Below, piece by piece: positions 47,290-59,699 of a stretch of DNA of 64,000 bases. This DNA comes from Anisus vortex (lineage: Eukaryota > Mollusca > Gastropoda > Planorbidae). The number at the start of each line of letters is the position of its first letter. Within the stretch, counting starts at the first letter, position 1. The stretch covers positions 33,801,082-33,865,081 of the forward strand of contig OX421507.1 of NCBI GenBank assembly GCA_949126835.1, in the 5' to 3' direction. The translations under genes were made by a program, and so were the position numbers. Under the pieces are notes generated by a model. That model had not been told where the DNA came from. It worked only from the letters and a program-made list of their open reading frames with translations, and did not search any database.

Positions 47290-47478
47290 GTTTTTTCTTC
47301 AAGGAAACGTTTGTATTACAATTATCCTAAGTGTCTGGGGCAAGCTGCTCCACGCTGCGGATGTTGCACTCGAAATGTTGAAGGCCTGGCTTTTGGAGCT
47401 ATTTATAATGCCTTTATTGTACCTATGTACTATGTGGCTAATAAATATTGTTCATTGTTCATTGTTCATTGTTCATTG
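47290..47478 (+). mobile_element. Possible retroelement 3' end with TTCATTG tail
   Basis: A plus stretch ends TGTGGCTAATAAATATTG followed by four TTCATTG repeats, the pattern of a retroposon tail. The body is not recognised. Confidence 0.3.
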
Positions 47479-48787
47479 GAACATTTAATAACTGGGTAGA
47501 TTTCCACTGTTCGTGGTTTTAGACAGGGTGAATCAGGGATCTCACTTCACATTGCCTTCTCTGTGAACTAAGCACAAGCTTGAATTGAAATATTCATGTT
47601 CAGAGAGAAAATATGATACCAGTTCTCACTTCTTGACAATAATAGTTCGAGTCTCTTAAAGGTTAAATCAACACGTTTATATTTAAGTATTGCCTAAGTA
47701 GTGCTGAAATAATTGGATTAATTAATCGTAATAATGCCCCAAAACAAATAGCTTACATGATATAAACTATTAGACACGAATACTGATTGAGAAAGTACAT
47801 CAACTAGGAAGATGGCATTCAGGGAGATAAATTCCTATGTTGCTCTCAAAGATTATAATTAAGTAGGATCATGCGGGATTATTTCAATATAATTTGACAG
47901 CTAATCGATATAAATAACCTACATTGGTCAATCGGAACAACCAGTACAAGAGATTCAAAATATTTCTGAACATGTTGTATTTTCATCAAAATATAAGATA
48001 AATCTAAAAAAACAAAAAAATAAAAAAAAATAAAAACAACTACTGGTTCTACTCAAAGCTATTTTAAACCTGACAATGAGGCTAATAGGTTTAATCTTAG
48101 AGCAGTGGAAAGAAACTATATTGCACATCTTTATTTTTTTTAAGAAAATTATTTATATTATTTATTAATTATAATTAAAGGTATTATTATAATATAAGAC
48201 ATTTTCCTAGAAGTTTATTGAACCTTGAAAACGTACAAAAGCATATTATGTTTGGCAATTATTTATGGTTTTAAAACATATTGTTTTAACAATACTTAGT
48301 AATTATATTTTAATGCCGAAAACACATCCAGAAAACTGAATTAATTTTATCCTACGACGAGCTTTCGGTTTTAAAATAAAAATCCGTTGAATGGAATTTA
48401 TACTGCAGTGTTTTCTGTGAACTGCTGAATGGAATTTACACTGCAGCTTTTTTTGTAAACTGCTGAGGCATAGCTAGAAATAGACAGTATTATTGTAATC
48501 TGACACAAACATTCTCTACCTTGGCTTCAATACTCATTATAACCCGTGTCTATTACAAGTATATTTACACAAGCTTAAAGATATACAGTGTTATGTACAT
48601 GAAATAAAACGATAAGGCCAGATAGCTTCTTTATGTGATAAACATTTGTTTCTCAGATGAACATTTTTAATGTGAATACTGCGAAGTTTCACATAACTAT
48701 TTGCAGGATGAAGCTGAAATTGGGCGCCAATGTCGCGAAAAAGTAGGGAATTCCGTAGCCTTGATAAAGTTAAGGTCATAGGTCAGA
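47479..48787. other. AT-rich sequence downstream of the GPCR gene
   Basis: It probably includes the receptor 3' UTR (minus strand). TTTATT on the plus strand near 48130 and 48213 gives AATAAA signals on the minus strand, without further support. A near-repeat GAATGGAATTTACACTGCAG lies around 48391-48445. Confidence 0.35.
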
Positions 48788-49970
48788 CTATAGGACATTT
48801 TCCAGTTCGTTATTATTACTGTAGGAATCGCCTTTGTCCTCCCTGAGGACATAACCATTCTCCTCGGGGTCGCCATCACAGTCCTTGGCGCAATGGCAGA
48901 AAAGTTTAAGGAACGTCTGTCTGAACTTTGCACTCATTGAGCAGTAGAGCACGAAGTTGATGGCGTTGTTGACCAGGGCGCCTATGTCCATGACGTCCCC
49001 CAAGGGCATGTAGACGGCGTCGAAGAATCCTTCCTTGCAGGCGCTGAGGACGATCAGCACGCCCTGCGGGAGCTCGGTCACCAGGAACAGAACGATGACC
49101 GTCATGAGCATCATAGTGGTTCTGGAATGTTCGTGCAGCTTGTGATTGTTGGAGGCAGACACCTTCAGGAAGTCCTTCCGCTGCTTCAGCTTCGTCCTCA
49201 TCTGGTACAGCAGCAAGGAGCCGAAGATAGAGATGAGGCAGCACGGCACCAGTTTGGCCAGGATGGCGTACATCCAAACATTGGCCAGGATCAAAGGGTT
49301 CGTGTCGTTGCTGCCGAGACGGATGTGCTCCAGGAAGTAGAACGTCTGGTTCGGCCTGGTGTCGTTGGTGATTGTCTGGTTCGGACCGGCATTGTCCGAG
49401 AGCGGCTTGGCCTTGAGCTCGTTGCTCAGGTAGTTGGGAATCATGACCAGGACGGAGACGACGTACGTGCCGATTACTAGATACCTGGCCTGGATGTTGC
49501 GGCGAAGCCGGATAGAGCTCGCCCGGGTAGGCGACCGGATGTGCAGATACCGGACGATGGCAAGTACGACGCAGAGCCAGATGCTGATGGTGTGCGTGAC
49601 GGTGGTCAGGCTAATGTGGAAGAGCAGAAAGCTCATCCAGCCTTTAGAGTTCCTCTCCGGCGTCTGTGACGTGCTCGGGTGCATGCAGTAGAAGTGGATG
49701 GCGAAGGGTAGATAGCTGAGCATGGTGATGATGTCGGACACTGCCAGGCCGGTCAGAATCTGGTTCACGGGCGTGCGCATGTGCTTCCGGGTCAGCACGG
49801 TGAAGTTGAAGGTGTTGGTCACTATGCCGCCCACGCACACGCAGAGGGACACGTAGCCGTGGTAGCGGGCGTACCAGTTGGAGAATTCGTTGAGGTCATC
49901 GTTGACGACAAAATCGTTGGACATCGTCAGCTCGCCGGGTGCCAGACATCGCACATTGTTCTCCAGGTAC
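48788..49970 (-). CDS. Peptide GPCR, dmsr/myosuppressin-FMRFamide receptor-like (last coding exon)
   Basis: This is a rhodopsin-class neuropeptide receptor expected in the plasma membrane. The open frame runs to 50029 (413 codons), but a strong acceptor (TTTATTTCTCTCATTCCAG) places the exon start at 49970, so the first about 20 codons are probably intron. Numbered on the 413-codon frame, membrane helices lie near residues 58-80, 88-112, 132-161, 183-202, 247-275, 302-328 and 345-366. Family hallmarks are HGYVSL before TM1, NQILTGLAVSD with the TM2 aspartate at 99, THTISIWL in TM3, FLVTELPQG in TM6 and NNAINFVLYCSMS in TM7. DRY is VRY here and NPxxY is NFVLY. Loop 2 carries four N-glycosylation sequons (217, 222, 227, 241) and no cysteine. 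The tail has FCHCAKDC, a possible palmitoylation site. It ends at TAG. The exon is clearly GC-richer than its surroundings. The upstream exon was not found. The GPCR assignment is firm; the ligand is inferred only by family. Confidence 0.9.
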
Positions 49971-49990
49971 CTGGAATGAGAGAAATAAAC
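49971..49990 (-). other. Splice acceptor of the GPCR exon
   Basis: On the minus strand a pyrimidine-rich run ends in CAG immediately before the codons for Tyr-Leu-Glu-Asn-Asn. The junction falls after the second base of a codon (phase 2). The codons further upstream in the open frame have no family resemblance, which supports an intron there. An alternative is translation from the internal Met at 49924, giving 378 residues. Confidence 0.6.
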
Positions 49991-50609
49991 ATACCTTTCA
50001 GACATTGTTATCATGACTGATAAACACATAGATTTTTATGAGAGAGTGATTCGTACCTGTCACTACCAAATAAATTGAGTAAGTTGGCGACACCAAAAAA
50101 CCATGTAGCTACATCCACACTTAAAGGGTCAAGAGGTCAGCACGAATGGCCAGAGTGTGTGTAAGAGACAGAAGGGAACACAGGTCGAAGTCAGGACAGG
50201 TGTTGGTTAGATAGTGATAAATAAATATATAGAAGTGAACGTTGATCTCACTTTAGTACATATATGGAGAACTTGAGGTGAATTGATGTATGTTGAATTG
50301 TGCTGTATTATAACTCTCTAGGGAGAGAGAGAGAGAAAGGAAGATGGCACGCAGTCATAATAGTAGAATAATAATAGTATGTCAAATAAAGTCCAATCAA
50401 ATATGTCACATCTGGCAAGACAAGAATGCCAGTGACAGTATCTAAACATTTAAATATTTATTTAAAAAACCATTAATAGAAGAATTAAATGTTTTATAAA
50501 AAACAACAACAACAATTCGTATCAAATAGTGATTCATAGATGAAAGCTTATATTTCGAGGCACACAATTTTATTATGTCAATATTTTCAAATAGTCTTTC
50601 TTCTCTAGC

Positions 50610-50733
50610 ACTTAAATCCTTGTAGAAGAGACTTGAATCACCCTATGGGGGGGGGGGGGGGGTCTTTTGCGTGCCATTAAATATGGCTCTGCGTGCCAAG
50701 TGTGGCATGTGTTCCTTAATTTGCCGACCACTG
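50610..50733. mobile_element. Half hAT arm of the CAGGGGTCGG family
   Basis: GCGTGCCATTAAATATGGCT, GTGCCAAGTGTGGCATGTGT and TTGCCGACCACTG match the right arm of the MITE at 25109-25313. A run of about seventeen G sits inside. Confidence 0.65.
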
Positions 50734-50837
50734 TTCTAATGTAATGAGCTGGCTTTTAATACAGTGAGCAACAAGAGTTAGAATGACTATAGTGTGGCTG
50801 CTTGCAATTTTTAACTGAAACCTTATTACAAATGACA

Positions 50838-50915
50838 TATTTATATAGCGCTATTCATAACAAAGTCTTCGAATGCGCTTTACATTTATGGCCTACCATA
50901 TGTTATTAGAATTAG
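50838..50915 (-). mobile_element. L2-like LINE 3' tail fragment
   Basis: Minus strand AATGTAAAGCGCATTCGAAG, ACTTTGTTATGAATAGCGCT, ATATAAATA is the standard shape of an L2/CR1 tail. A related fragment lies at 11340-11400. Confidence 0.6.
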
Positions 50916-52652
50916 TATTCTCTTATTGTAAAAAACAAGGCATAGGGGTTAATAAAACAAGACAAAAAATAAAAGTATAAGCAAGCGGGAAAATCTTTTT
51001 AAAGATAAAATTATATAAGCAGTATTTAAATCACTTAAGCTCCGTGTTGAGTGTTGATCACAGCTCTTTACGCATACAATTGTAACGTTACCTGGTTATA
51101 GGTCGAGTGAAGACGTTCAACTTAAGCCACAGCAAAGAAAGGCAAATAACACACACATATAAAATATTACATAAATAGGCCAGGTAAATATCTAAGACGC
51201 AATTAAATACAATACATTATTATAGAATGAGCGCTAATGTTATAACACAGTATAAATGTTATCTATCTATAAAGTCTATCATTAACAAACAATAAATGAA
51301 CACAACTGCAACGGAGAACGTTTAATAAATCAGGCAATACATTCTTTAGTAAATTAATTCTTACCTAACCCTACGTTTGGGCGAACATGGAAGGGGGGGG
51401 GGGGGTGGGAAGGAGACATGCTACGCATGGTCTCATTACACAATCCAGCAGAAAAAAAGGGGGGGGGGGGCGTGACTGTTCACCTTGTTTCGAAGTAAAG
51501 GGAGGGACTGAAATGGGGGACAGACATTCGTGTCAATGTATTAAAAAGATGTCATGCATATTTGCATAAAAAGATAAAATATAGGGCAGTGCAGATAATA
51601 TTTTTTTTTGTTCCTCTGACCTTGAGCACACACAGTGACCTTGAGCACACACATAGAGTTCAAACTTACACGTCTCACAACACACACACGAAGTACACAG
51701 TCGCTATTTGTTATTTATAAGTACGGAGATATTTCATGAATTAAACTTCATGTTACAAAATTAATAGCTTTAAAAAAATAATAAGAAGAAGAGAAGAAAT
51801 AAAGATTTAAAACAGAATGTATCTTTAATAAATAAACTATGTTATATATAGGTCTATATGTGAATAACAAAATTTGGTTGACGCTTTTGTTAGCAGTAAG
51901 AAGTTGACAGTTCACGTTTTCAGTTCATGTTTAACGTGTATGATTGTTGGTGTGTTTAGCAGCACAGACAAGTTTTAACAGCATTCCCTTCGGCTACCAC
52001 AACAACGAAACCTAATTTTTGAACACCACTTTAAAATAACACGTAATATAGTTTACTTATATCCTTTCCACCTTTAGATTACATCTGCAATTGTTTGAAA
52101 AAATAATAGTTATATTGTTGTGTGTATTGTGTTGGCTGCGCTATCCCCTGTTATACCGTGGCCTTTACAATCTGACCTAACCTTTTTTTATATAAACTTT
52201 CCAACATAAGGGTGTTTAAAGGGGAACTAATCGCATACTATCGAGAAAACAAATATATTCATGGTTATCTGCCCTTGACCATATGTTTTTGTTTCATGGC
52301 AAATTCACGAGATTCAGCTGCAGGTTACGTATTGTGTTTGACAACCACTAACACACATGTAAAGCCCAGAATAACATCAAGAATAAACTATAATATCAAC
52401 TATTACATACAACAGCTGTTAAACTAAAGGGAAAAAAAAGTCGCAAGAACTCGATGGAATAATTCTTAAATCCCGTTGTTTCTTGGTGTCTATTTCTTCT
52501 GGAAGCTGTGAAATTTGGGGAAATTTAGACTGTTTAAAATATCTAGAGAAATAAACCCGATTGCAGACATTAGTAGCGGTAGTCAATATACTTATTCTTG
52601 TTGGTCAACATCTAACATTAGGTTACATTAAATACCAAAAATTTTATGATTT

Positions 52653-52888
52653 AAGTAAAGTACCTTTCGGACCAATCTGATCATGGGGCTGGTGAAGCAG
52701 CGTTCACCAGTTTCTGTGGCCACGGCATACAAGGGATTTATGGCCAGTACAATGCACAGCCGCCTTTACTTTACCCAAACTAGTGTCAAGTACCCATCAG
52801 GGCTGGGTAGACTCAGCGTGCACCAGAATTCGAACCCAGAACCTTCGGATCGCCAGTCGAACGCGCTGCCGCTCGGCTACAGTGCCAC
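52653..52888 (-). mobile_element. SINE-A copy 8
   Basis: Minus strand: GTAGCCGAGCGGCAGCGCGT, GGTTCTGGGTTCGAATTCTG, then a deletion before the body, then TGATCAGATTGGTCCGAAAG. Confidence 0.9.
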
Positions 52889-53720
52889 TATGATACTTAG
52901 AGGCCTTGAAATGTCCCTAAATGAGGCAGGAGAACTTATTCCTAATCTTACCGAGCTAATCCAGCATTAAGATTCCATATTAAATAACTAGTTAATATTC
53001 TATGCTTCGAGGTGGTCTAGTGAAAAAGCGTTCTAATACCGTATCGAAGGTCACACGTATAATATGTGCAATCTTACCTAAATTAAATACAATCTAGAAG
53101 ATACACCTAACTCTAAAGACACACTGAATCAGCGTTGAGCTAGTCACACAAACGTCCTGGTAACGGAATACAAAACTTCAGGACCTCTGATCTTTGAAAC
53201 TCTGGACAAAGTAAACTATTTTAAAAAAGATATAATAAATTAACAACACTCAATAAAACAAAGAAGTAATTCACTTTTAACAGTTTCCTCACTGTTTAAA
53301 ATATTATTTCTTATAATCTCTTACGGGCTAGCATTTGAAGCAAAAGTTTATTATGCCATCGACAAATCAGTGGTTTAAATCTAGAGTCTACACTTACATT
53401 TCAATCAGATGTTAATTTTTTTGTCTGTTCAGACAACCCATTCTATGCTTGAAAATCACAATATAACAATTATAAATTACATATTTAATAGGTAAATAAA
53501 AGACATCAGTCTAAGGGATAAATTAACCAGTCGAGAAAAAAGTTGGACTCTTACAATGCAGATAGAGATAGTCTAGTTGTTTTACAAAGAACATGCATAA
53601 GCAAATGATAAGAAATTTAAAGGATGACAACATTTGCCTTGGACACCATAATGAAATTTTGTGTAATTAACCTTGATTATGAAGAACATGTTTTTGTTAA
53701 AATATATATAAATATATATA
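52889..53720. other. AT-rich sequence
   Basis: GGTGGTCTAGTGAAAAAGCG at about 53011 resembles a decayed tRNA-like head. Nothing else recognised. Confidence 0.3.
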
Positions 53721-53722
53721 TA

Positions 53723-54047
53723 CAGTACTACCTCGGGTTAGGAGCTAAATTCGTTCCATAACTCGGTTTGTAAGCCGAAACGTTCGAAATACAAAACGTT
53801 CGTAAACCGAGACCCTGAAATCAATGAAATAGAGACAAACTGTTGCAAGTTGAAAGAAGCGTTATTTTGTGTTTAACATCCGGGTCCTTTACCCGACAAA
53901 ACACAAAGAATACATTAATTCACGTATACAATAAAGAGAAAGTAACAACAACTCGAGTTTCATTACCCGCAACTAAAAGTGCTCATAAAGTTGTCGTTCG
54001 TAACCCGAATTATCCGTGACGTGAGGCGTTCGCAACCCGAGGTACCA
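53723..54047. mobile_element. pogo/Tigger-like MITE, 325 bp
   Basis: Flanked by TA. It starts CAGTACTACCTCGGGTTAGG and ends GCAACCCGAGGTACCA, inverted repeats of the CAGT-ACCTCGG type found in pogo/Tigger elements. An internal inverted repeat CTCGGTTTGTAAG...CGTAAACCGAG lies near the left end. Confidence 0.75.
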
Positions 54048-55223
54048 TATTAAATTTCAAATACAAAATGTTTCACCCCTGCTTTCTCCTAAATTTGAAT
54101 TCCGTTTAAAAAAAGGAACTATGGCTAATTTATGACAACATAATACCAAGAGATAGTATAAAAACAATGAGGGTAATTAGTTATTTATACAGCTGACCCG
54201 TTTGACCTACTTAGTATTCCACTACAGCACAAGCAGAAACGAATATAACAAAACAGCTACTATTTTTATCATAAATAATACATAAGTTGCAAAAATGTAA
54301 AGCATAAACAGAAAAAACAACTTCAAAATAAAAAAAAGGACAGTAAACATCTTTTTTTGCCTACTTCACGCTACCCTTCCCACAAGCACCTACACTTCCG
54401 ATCTTTACATAATGTCGCGCACTGGTGTCTATTTTTAGCCGCTTTATTTTACGCCGGAGATAAACAGATCTAACTTGGCAAGTGATGTCGGGAGGATGGG
54501 GGGAGGGCGTGCAAGGGGTGTAGGCGAGGGGACGAGACGGACATAATGTCCAATTTTAAGAAAAAAGGTAGAATGTAAAAAAAAAAAAAGCCGACAATTA
54601 GGGGCAATAACTCACAATCGAGATGACGATAAGGGGAGATAAAGTAGAGAACATCGACCCGAATTCATTAGAAAGACAAAGGGGAAGCACTTTCGTGGGG
54701 GGTAGGGGAAGGGAGTGTCACGGGAGGATTATGTTGACGACACAAGTCGCAGAATTTATGTATGTATAGATCTGTGGGAATTTTCATCATTGAACTGAAT
54801 GATTGCCCTTGCAATCCGATAAGCGAAATATTATTACCAGAAATTACATCACTAGCAGAGCGGCAGAATATCAGTAAACTAACAAACCAAAAAAGCCTCC
54901 AACAAAAAGAAATGTTCAAATCAGAATATACAACAAATGATTATAATGTTTATTATTTAATACTGTCGCCACACAAAAGTAATGATGCAAAAGCGAGCGT
55001 CTTATTGAAGAAATTATATAACCACGAAAATACAAAGATAATCTTTGACTAAGGACTGATACAACTACCACTGCAATTTATTCCAAAAAAGGAACTGAGC
55101 ATTTTAAATTTAATAGCATGGATAGAAGCGCTATATAAATAACCATTATTATTATTGTTATTATCATAAATTGTAGGCAATGCAAATTGAGCCCAATTTC
55201 TTATTAATAACAATGACAGTAAC
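54048..55223. other. Unique sequence, LINE-like tail at the end
   Basis: Two overlapping open frames at 54668-55052 on opposite strands have no recognised domain. 55090-55165 (CTGAGCATTTTAAATTTAAT, AGCGCTATATAAATAACC, then ATT repeats) is an L2-type 3' tail related to the end of the LINE at 59700-60070. Confidence 0.4.
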
Positions 55224-55449
55224 AGTTCGGCTGGCGTACAGAAGGTCCTGGGTTCGAATCCTAGTGAAGGCTTGGTTTTGTCCCTTAGTCTACCCAGCTC
55301 TGATGGGTACCTGACTTTAGTTTAGCTAAATTAAAGGCGGCTAGGCATTGTACTGGATCCACAATCCCCTAGTATGCCGTGGCCACAGAAACTGGCGAAC
55401 GCTGCTTCACCGGCCCCATGGATCAATTTGTTTCGACGGGATACTTTTA
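55224..55449 (+). mobile_element. SINE-A copy 9, 5'-truncated
   Basis: It begins at the anticodon region (GTTCGGCTGGCGTACAGAAG), so the A box is missing. The B box GGTTCGAATCC and the body are intact with a short deletion. Confidence 0.92.
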
Positions 55450-55727
55450 ACAGTGACGAAATCTACTGACTATTTCTAGAATTAAATAGCAGTGGTCACA
55501 CTCATTATTACATAAGCCTATGGAAGTCTGAGACCATTAATATTACGGCCATACAGTGATACATCGACTCTAAATTGGCTATAAGTATTATTAGTATCTT
55601 CAGGTATTAATATAGACAAATTAATATATTTGTTACTGCTTTCAGTTTTAATCAATGCGAATGTAAAAATGTACTAAACACACACACAAACAGACACACA
55701 TGTATAGTAAGAACTATCGAACCATGA

Positions 55728-56350
55728 AGGTGTCAATGACTCTAATCAGCTCTACCAAACTCTGCAAGCGTCATTGACTCTAACCAGATATACCAAACTA
55801 TAAGCGTCAATGACTCTAACCAGATAAACCAAACTATGCAAGCGTCATTGACTCTAAACAGATAAACCAAACTATAAGCGTCTATGACTCTAACCAGATA
55901 TACCAAACTCTGCAAGCGTCATTGACTCTAACCAGATATACCAAACTATAAGCGTCAATGACTCTAACTAGATAAACCAAACTATGCAAGCGTCATTGAC
56001 TCTAAACAGATAAACCAAACTATAAGCGTCTATGACTCTAACCAGATAAACCAAACTATGCAAGCGTCATTGAATCTAACCCTATATACCAAACTATAAG
56101 CGTCAATGACTCTAACCAGATAAACCAGATTATGCAAGCGTCATTGACTCTTAACAGATAAACCAAACTATAAGCGTCAATGACTCTAACCAGATAAACC
56201 AAACTTTGCAAGCGTCATTGAATCTAACCCTATATACCAAACTATAAGCGTCAATGACTCTAACACTCTAACCAGATAAACCAGGTTATGCAAGCGTCAT
56301 TGAATCTAACCAGATAAACCAAACTCTGCAAGCATCAATGACTCTAATCA
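55728..56350. repeat. Dimeric about 74-bp tandem repeat
   Basis: Two related halves alternate: GCGTCATTGACTCTAACCAG ending TATGCAA or CTATAA, and GCGTCAATGACTCTAACCAG. The CATTG and CAATG types alternate regularly across the array, with a few disrupted copies near 56090-56300. Confidence 0.95.
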
Positions 56351-57469
56351 GGTCATATGTTCAATCAACCATCCAATGGGCCACTCAATCTTCTTGTATG
56401 CTTTAACGAATGACCCACAAGGCTGAGATTCATACTCTAGGTTAAACGATGCTTTCAATATCGTCTTGCTGCAATGTGGGATAAGTCTTGTGGATGTTCT
56501 AGCCAGAAGTTTCAAGCAAGCTCTATTGCATTGAGTATTTATTTATTTGTATTTGTTTTTTTTTCTAGCAGAAATTTAAGAAAACGCTTATGTGTTGTAA
56601 AAGTCTACATTGCATTGTGAAAATGTTCAGCCTTATTTCAATTTGCCAATGGCGAGAAAGAGATCGAGAAGGTAAGAGAGAAAAAGAGAGAAAAAGAGAG
56701 AGGGAGGAGAGACAGAAAGAAGATGTCCTGAAAGAAAGAGGCAAACATAAATGTCATAAAAATGTCATAAAAATGTCACGAAACCTGTCCATGGTAACAC
56801 CTCAACGAAATCCCCAAACTTGAATCTGACATCCCCTGTAATCTACCTACTACATTTCCTATTCTTGACAATGATCTTTCACAAACATTTACAAAATGTT
56901 ATTATGAACTATTCTGAGCTGTATGTAGATATTTACATGTTTGCAAAAGGAAATTAAAATACGCTTGCGCTCTTACTTATATAGACATACATGTATGTGA
57001 GTGTTTGTGTGTGTGGGGTGTGTATGACAAGGGAGGTAACAGTAGGAGAAAGGGGCGAGCAGCTTTATCGATTTCTATTTCAAATTACCCTGTTTAAAAA
57101 AAAAAGGAAAGACAACCTCTAGCAAACAACGAGAGATAACAAACTACAGCAACAAGTCTGTTTACTTGTTTCTTGTTGTTTATGGAATTCAGAGCGTACA
57201 CAATTCTGTAATCAACGTCAACACAAGAAATAAAATTATGTTATTATTGGGCTAAATACGGCTGTTTATCTAATCATTATTTTGTTCTAGAAAAAAAAAG
57301 AAGAACATAATTTCGTTACGAAAACAATAAAGATTTATCTGGCAAAAAGTTGTGCAATTAGCTTAAAAGTTATTTAGTTTGTTTTTTTTCGTTTTATCTT
57401 AAACTTTTATTTATAGACCTACCAAGAATGGCGGGAAAAGTTAGATGAAAACAACAAAAAATAACTAAT
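56351..57469. other. Unique sequence
   Basis: Short GAGAAAGAGA run at 56663-56715. No gene recognised. Confidence 0.4.
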
Positions 57470-57560
57470 AAATGAACAAATAGACACCAATAAATGAACA
57501 AATACACACCAATAAATGAATAAATAGACACAAATACAAATTAACCCCCCCCCCCACCCC
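57470..57560. repeat. 22-bp repeat and C run
   Basis: AATAAATGAACAAATAGACA type units, three copies, followed by a C tract. Confidence 0.85.
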
Positions 57561-58223
57561 CAAAAGAAACGTTAACTCAATTAGTTTCTGTTTTAAGTAA
57601 GTACATTCTGTATGTACATTAACAAATTATGTGCAGAATAAATAAGACATTCCCTTTTTCTATTACTGGAGATAAATAACATTGTCACGTGTTTGCGTTA
57701 GTGTGTGTGCGTGTCTATGTGTGTAGGCCTACATTTTATAATTGGATAACTTACAAAATATTGGGTGTTGAAATAACAACAACAACAAAAAAATGCGCGA
57801 CTAAACGTTAAGATACGAAAAAAGAATGCTAGCCCCACGCTACGATAATATAGAGGTTTTCTCAGAGTTGCTTATCTAAGGGTCACAGAGCGTAAGGAAA
57901 TTGTTAGTTGGCGAAGTAAATTGTGTGATTATTCATGATGATTTATACACTATCTACCCAGCAAAATGCGTTCATATTATAAACACTGTTAAAATTTTTG
58001 TAAGCACCCTTAAAAAATATATATATATTTAAAAAAAATCTTCTTATGGCTTAAAGTTTTTTTTAAATTAAAACAGCTGTATGACTAGTAACTTCCTGCT
58101 GGTCAGTGAGAGTGGGTCGGATGACGGCAGATTTTGACCCGGGATAGTCACATTGATTTACTACATGAAAATATGCCAGGAGCCAAAAATTACTGTCTGG
58201 TCTCGTGACGTGCACGTGCAGAA
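57561..58223. other. AT-rich unique sequence
   Basis: Nothing recognised. Confidence 0.4.
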
Positions 58224-58224
58224 A

Positions 58225-58490
58225 AGTAAAGTACCCATCGGACCGAATTGATTATTGGGCCGGTGGAGCAGCCTTCACCAGTTTCAGTGGCCACAGCATA
58301 CTAGGTGATTGTGGGGCCAGCACAATGCCCAGCCGCCTTTACTTTACCCCAACATATGTCAGGTACCCATCAGAGCTGGGTAGACTAAGTCACACCCTCG
58401 AGTCCAAGGGAAAGAAATCGTAGCCTTCACCAGGATTCTTTCTCAGGATCTTCTGTACGCCAGTCGAACGCGCTGCCGCTCGGCCACCAA
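58225..58490 (-). mobile_element. SINE-A copy 10
   Basis: Minus strand: GGTGGCCGAGCGGCAGCGCG, a degenerate B box (GAATCCTGGTGAAGG retained), the full body, ending CGGTCCGATGGGTACTTTAC. Confidence 0.93.
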
Positions 58491-58584
58491 GCCCCCGTGC
58501 ATACTTGGTGCCAATCTTAGAACCAAAATATTATTGCCAGCTAGCTGTACAAAGAAAGAAAAAAAAGTAGCAGTAGGTCCAGTT

Positions 58585-58780
58585 TCTGCCCGCAGACCGT
58601 GGGTCGGCTATCGTCTTACGACTAGACCACTTTCAAAATAAATAGCCAAGTCTACACACACAAATAATAATTAAAAAATACAACGAAGAATAAAAAGTAC
58701 GTATGGAGATGGTCGTCACAGGCAGCGCGTTAGACTGCAATACGATTGCCTCGGGTTTGAATCTAGGAAAAACAGAAGAA
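58585..58780. other. Two tRNA-like SINE heads
   Basis: On the plus strand 58705-58765 has GGCAGCGCGTTAGACTGCAA and CTCGGGTTTGAATCTAGG. On the minus strand 58590-58640 has AGTGGTCTAGTCGTAAGACG. Neither forms a convincing tRNA. Confidence 0.35.
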
Positions 58781-59699
58781 CACACGTTACATAGAATATT
58801 CTGTAACCACATTATTTGTAATTGTAATTTACAAGACAGTCATAAAATATTGACTTGTATAAGGGGCAAGGGTGTTAACTCTCAGCAGCAATACGGCCCA
58901 TTGAATGCGTGTATTTAATAATGTGCTGCAATTGTGAATAATATACGAAAAGCAGAAATCTCATTGACATAAAGCGTGCCTTTAAAATGCCCTTCAACCC
59001 AAATGGCCTTATCGTACCTGTCGATTACAGAATATTATTTTATTATTTTATTATTATTATTTTATTATGCTTTGCCTTTATTGGCTATTCATGTTTGTTA
59101 CATTGTTTCTTTAAGGAAAGTTTTATTTCTGATAGAAAATTTTCAATGGCTGCTTTCAAGCAAACACAATGGTTTTTTTAAAAGCGTGCACGTCTCTGGA
59201 GAATTTCCCAATGTATGTGGTCAATGTTGTGATATTTGTTATTGACTGTCTTTTAAATGTGAGGTGTGGTGTGCTGTGTGTGTGACATTTAAAACACACA
59301 TACACACGACGTGAACATACATAGTTCTACTGACATGAACTTTTCACCGATTTTCGAGACACCAAGGGCAGATATTTGAGCTTTTGTCACAATGGGCAAT
59401 AGAAATCGCCAGTTCGGAACATATTGCAATTATCTGGCAAGTTAAATGTCATGGCCATTTCTAAGGGACATAACTATTGTACGTTTCGTTACAATGAACC
59501 GAGCACAATGTTTCGATCAACAGTCTCTCTCTCTCATTTTCACACACTCTTTTGGTATTTCTAGCATTTTCTCTCTCTCTCTCTGTTATTCCTTTTTCTC
59601 TTTGTCCATCTCTGTTTTATCCTCTATATCGTTCATTTTAAATATTTCTTGGTTCAACAACAATGATCATGATAACGATGATGAAAACATAGATATAAC
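58781..59699. other. Unique sequence
   Basis: No domain was recognised in the short frames at 58976-59245 or 59446-59715. Confidence 0.35.

Larger units (their letters stand above)
49991..52650. other. Upstream/intron region of the GPCR gene
   Basis: No upstream exon could be identified. It contains a half hAT arm ending at 50733, an L2-like tail near 50838-50915, G runs at about 50647-50663, 51396-51406 and 51460-51469, and otherwise AT-rich sequence. Confidence 0.4.

Noticed and set aside
49127..49691. Plus-strand frames opposite the GPCR
   Set aside because: Shadows of the receptor coding strand, caused by its GC-rich codons.
54668..55052. Opposite-strand frames, one with a signal-peptide-like start
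   Set aside because: No domain, no splice sites in support, AT-rich composition; most likely chance.
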